From an uncultured Clostridia bacterium (lineage in GTDB: Bacteria; Bacillota; Clostridia; Christensenellales; UBA1242): a DNA stretch of 64,000 nucleotides. The stretch is from contig CALWGY010000002.1 in assembly GCA_944380265.1 (NCBI GenBank), positions 67,556 through 131,555 on the forward strand, read 5' to 3'. The translations under genes and the position numbers were made by a program. Positions 61,477-64,000 of the stretch are shown here, one piece after another. Below the pieces are notes generated by a model, which saw nothing but the letters and a program-made list of their open reading frames with translations, had not been told where the DNA came from and searched no databases. The stretch's first letter is position 1. Each line of letters starts with the position of its first letter.

Positions 61477-61524
61477 AATATTCTGCTAGTTTCAAAAGTA
61501 AGTGACTAATATCACATCTTTTTT

Positions 61525-61661
61525 AATTTTATAACATTAACACAAACTGCAACACGAGTGATTGTTTTGTTATTCTAATTATTTTGTTGTTAAATATGTT
61601 TTAAAATGTTTTAAAATATGAGTTATTAAATTTGGTAAGTATTAATTGATGCGTCTTATTG
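61525..61661. other. Intergenic region beyond the element
   Basis: AT-rich spacer up to the end of the polysaccharide deacetylase gene. It contains a tandem TGTTTTAAAA-like doublet near 61598 but no strong hairpin or gene. Confidence 0.4.
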
Positions 61662-63092
61662 TTATGAATTAAAAGGCACTGTGCGGTTTGTGTGGTCATA
61701 AACTTGCTTTGCATCAAACAAATGAGCGTAATAATCGCCAAACTGCCTTAATGTTCTACCATCAATTGGTTTTCTGTCCATAAACAATGTATGGGTGTCT
61801 TTTGTTCCAATTGGCACATAACTAAAAAATGTTTTAGCGCCCACTCCACAAAATAATTCAAAGCCAGAATCTAACAAAAGTTTGTGTTTGTAACTAATGT
61901 TGCCATCATCGGTTGTAACTTCCCATTCACCGTATGGATACACATAAATGTTTGTTTTGCCGATGATTGGCTCAACTTCATTTTGCCAACTGTTAACTTC
62001 TTTTGCAAATTCCATATCACTTATTTTTTTCATATGGTAATGGCCATATGAGTGGCAGGCAAATTTCCAACCTAAATCTTTTAATCTGTTAACAACTTCT
62101 TGTGCTTTTTTAATTTCAAACCTGCTTGTGGCATTAGATTTTTGAGTTCTATAACCCAAAATTCCATCGTAACCAGTTAAGCAAATTAAACCTTTTGCTC
62201 CATTATGGCTAAAATCTGGATATGTTTTAACAAAGTTTTCTAAAATTGGAATAAACTCGTTGTCGTAACTAACACGCTTTGCAATTGTTTGTTTTGATGT
62301 GTAAGTGGCAATGTTGTTGTTTCGGTCTAAAATAATTTTGTCAACCATGCCTTTGTTTTTCTTTTTGCTGTCGTAATTGCAATCGTCAAAAGAAAATATT
62401 AGTGGTTTTTTGCCTGCTGGCAAATATAGTGTTTTCTTTTTGCAAACACCATTAACATTTTCATAAACACTGTTAATATCAACCAAAACATAGTTATTGT
62501 TGTAAAGCGACAATAATATTTTTTTAAACTCACTTGGTGTTAAGCAATCACGGTCAAAATCGGTGCTAAGTGGGTTTTTAGGGTTTAATGCCATTTCAGG
62601 GAAAGCAAGCAGGCAGTGTGTGAATAAGTGTTCAACTTCGCCATTGTAAGCAACCAAGTTTTTGCTTTTAATTTGGTTTGTGTTGTATGTAATTAAGGCA
62701 TTAATGTTTTCATCATCTATATAATATTTTTGTCTGCTATTTAACAGGTTTAATGCAAAGGCATAATCGCCACCACTTGAATATGCGTTTGCTTCATCAA
62801 TTAAAATTTTTTTGTATTCCTTCAAAAGTTCCTTAAATTTTAATGAATTATAGTTAATCAGGGTCATATCAACATTTTCAATTTGTTCTAGTGCATTAAA
62901 CGCCTGTTTATATTCTTTTTGATCAATTAAATTAATAACATTTTGAATTTCATAATTTCGTTGTAGTTCTGCGTTCATTGCACTTTGTGGTGAACAGTTC
63001 GTTTCACCAACAAAAAAAATCAAACAAGCAAAAATTGTGTAAACAAGCAAAATCACTTTTAAAATTTCAGTTTTATTTTTCACATTTGTCAT
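61662..63092 (-). CDS. Polysaccharide deacetylase-like protein (CE4), secreted or anchored
   Basis: The 476-residue product has an N-terminal membrane segment (about residues 10-30). A helical TPR-like section lies at residues 40-140 (QKEYKQAFNALEQI, SSGGDYAFALNLLNSRQ). Then comes a NodB-type fold with I-F-S-F-D-D (catalytic Asp pair) and C-H-S-Y-G-H-Y-H (zinc His pair) near residue 355. An F-E-L-F-C-G-V-G segment follows. It probably deacetylates a cell-wall or capsule glycan outside the cell. The start is the ATG after AAAAAGGTGATTGAT. Confidence 0.85.
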   Translation of the reverse strand: MTNVKNKTEILKVILLVYTIFACLIFFVGETNCSPQSAMNAELQRNYEIQNVINLIDQKEYKQAFNALEQIENVDMTLINYNSLKFKELLKEYKKILIDEANAYSSGGDYAFALNLLNSRQKYYIDDENINALITYNTNQIKSKNLVAYNGEVEHLFTHCLLAFPEMALNPKNPLSTDFDRDCLTPSEFKKILLSLYNNNYVLVDINSVYENVNGVCKKKTLYLPAGKKPLIFSFDDCNYDSKKKNKGMVDKIILDRNNNIATYTSKQTIAKRVSYDNEFIPILENFVKTYPDFSHNGAKGLICLTGYDGILGYRTQKSNATSRFEIKKAQEVVNRLKDLGWKFACHSYGHYHMKKISDMEFAKEVNSWQNEVEPIIGKTNIYVYPYGEWEVTTDDGNISYKHKLLLDSGFELFCGVGAKTFFSYVPIGTKDTHTLFMDRKPIDGRTLRQFGDYYAHLFDAKQVYDHTNRTVPFNS

Positions 63093-63255
63093 ATCAATCA
63101 CCTTTTTTGTTAGTATGTTTAATTTTAATTAAATTATTATTTTATCTTTTAACAAAAATTTAAACACTAAATCTTTTTTTTAAACAAAATCTGTCACTCA
63201 ATTTTATTTATTGATAAATAATAATGTTTTAAAATTATTACTGATGGAGAATTTT

Positions 63256-64000
63256 ATGGAAATTTTTAATGGTGATAATGCAAGTGAAAAAGTTTTAAAG
63301 TTAATAAACAATAAATATAAATTGTTTAAAGTGTTGCTTTTAAACAATATTGAACTAAACAAGCAATCTCAATTGTTTTTGGAAAAGTTGCAAAGCATGG
63401 TTAAAAATTTAGAAACAATAAAATTGCCCAGCAACATACAACAAGGGGAACTTGCAACAAGTTTAATTTTGCCAAAAATAACCGAAGATGTTGGACTTAT
63501 TATTGTTGTTGGAAACGTGAGTCTTAAAAATGTTGTTTTAAGTTTGAACACAAAGGTTAAAACTTTGCTGGTTTTAACAGAACCAAATTTGTTACTTTTT
63601 GATGAAAAACTAACTTATGTTTTGGCAGATACAAAATTAATTAATTGTTCAAACAAAGCACTTGCATCGTGCTTAGGAACATTGTGTTCCAACTGTTTTT
63701 ACATTTTGGAAGAGGTGTTTAACAAGGCGGTTTACTTAAAGGAAATTAACAGTTCAAAACTTTTAGAAATAGAAAATTGCATGCAAAGTTTAAGCATGAT
63801 TCCAAGTTCGGTTTTAAAAAGTGAAGTTGGAAAAACCATTTTATTAAAAATGTGTTTAAAGTTGTGCGAAGTTGTTAACTTTGAGCATTTCGAAAATTGT
63901 TTTGTTTTCAAACTTGCTAACAACATAAAAAGCATGTCAAAACACAAAAACTTGTTGTTGGGCGAAAGCCTTATGATTTCAAACGTTGTTGCATTTAAAC
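63256..64000 (+). CDS. 5' part of an unrecognised gene, possibly Rossmann-like (partial)
   Basis: Open from the ATG at 63256 (GGAG ten bases upstream) to the window end, 248 codons. The product is soluble and reads MEIFNGDNASEKVLKLINNK. It contains G-L-I-I-V-V-G-N-V-S-L-K-N-V-V and L-L-V-L-T-E-P-N-L-L-L, which recall the G-G-G-S-x-x-D region and next strand of iron-dependent alcohol dehydrogenase/glycerol-1-phosphate dehydrogenase enzymes, but the glycines are lost. A degenerate relative is possible; I do not name it. Confidence 0.7.
   Translation, partial: MEIFNGDNASEKVLKLINNKYKLFKVLLLNNIELNKQSQLFLEKLQSMVKNLETIKLPSNIQQGELATSLILPKITEDVGLIIVVGNVSLKNVVLSLNTKVKTLLVLTEPNLLLFDEKLTYVLADTKLINCSNKALASCLGTLCSNCFYILEEVFNKAVYLKEINSSKLLEIENCMQSLSMIPSSVLKSEVGKTILLKMCLKLCEVVNFEHFENCFVFKLANNIKSMSKHKNLLLGESLMISNVVAFK

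Larger units (their letters stand above)
59958..61524. mobile_element. Candidate inserted element bounded by inverted repeats, carrying a DUF4932 gene
   Basis: Perfect 21-bp inverted repeats occupy 59982-60002 and 61477-61497 (core GAAACTAGCAGAATA), and outer 13-bp repeats (AAAAAAGATGTGA) lie at 59958-59970 and 61512-61524. Near-copies of the inner repeat occur directly at 60001 and 60101. The interior carries a metalloprotease-like gene and a GC-richer hairpin zone unlike the surroundings. No transposase gene is inside and no target duplication is clear, so a non-autonomous element or defence cargo is possible. Confidence 0.55.

Noticed and set aside
1-64000. Possible use of TGA as tryptophan (Mycoplasma-like code) given the AT-rich composition
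   Set aside because: TGA ends real genes in the expected places (yabQ and the second CPBP gene, both overlapping the next start), and Trp is encoded by TGG throughout.

Overview
The window is AT-rich bacterial chromosome from a Gram-positive-type anaerobe, most likely an uncultured low-GC member of the Clostridia (inference from gene content; no rRNA marker is present). The standard code fits: TGA is used as a stop, for example at the end of yabQ and of the second CPBP gene. AAGGAG-type ribosome binding sites are common, and several genes start with TTG or GTG. A yabP-yabQ-divIC block, pth-mfd and walJ-htrC-rlmH neighbourhoods, lipobox lipoproteins, rubrerythrin, a Prx6-type peroxiredoxin and a PerR-like regulator all fit a monoderm anaerobe with spore-former ancestry.

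Layout. 1-21 kb: tsaD and an SDR, an unknown helical-repeat protein, a NUDIX hydrolase, a YgjV-like membrane protein, rubrerythrin, a zinc-ribbon membrane protein, leuS, an E2-like acyltransferase, a ferritin-like protein, an unknown gene with a probable leaderless mRNA, pyk, marR-cysS, an RsmC-like methyltransferase, glycerate kinase and a C69 peptidase. 20.7-24.3 kb: yabP-yabQ-divIC, tRNA-Arg(CCU) behind a structured leader, an MFS transporter behind a highly folded leader, and a GNAT enzyme. 24.3-28.4 kb: an OYE-type flavoenzyme, then peroxiredoxin and perR. The peroxiredoxin promoter carries an inverted repeat whose half-site recurs exactly upstream of rubrerythrin.

28.7-44 kb is the most unusual part. 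A four-gene operon encodes a multi-TM/ABC-ATPase fusion, a permease, an anchored Ig-like protein and a large lipoprotein. Convergent to it lies a 2073-residue exported protein built from about nine degenerate repeats plus two InlB/Flg_new-type repeats. Upstream of that are a membrane-anchored protein and a RAYT/Y1-transposase relative lacking the catalytic HUH motif.

44-59 kb: M1 peptidase lipoprotein, walJ, htrC-like protease, two CPBP proteases, rlmH, tadA, a two-gene split GlmU with a degenerate uridylyltransferase half, pth-mfd, a PrsA-like foldase and an LPG-synthase/flippase-like membrane protein. 59.9-61.5 kb is bounded by inverted repeats and carries a DUF4932-type HExxH protein and GC-richer hairpins, so it is probably an inserted element. 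61.6-64 kb: a polysaccharide deacetylase-like protein and the 5' part of an unrecognised gene running off the window.

Most genes are separated by compact hairpin/T-tract terminators, many of them bidirectional between convergent genes.
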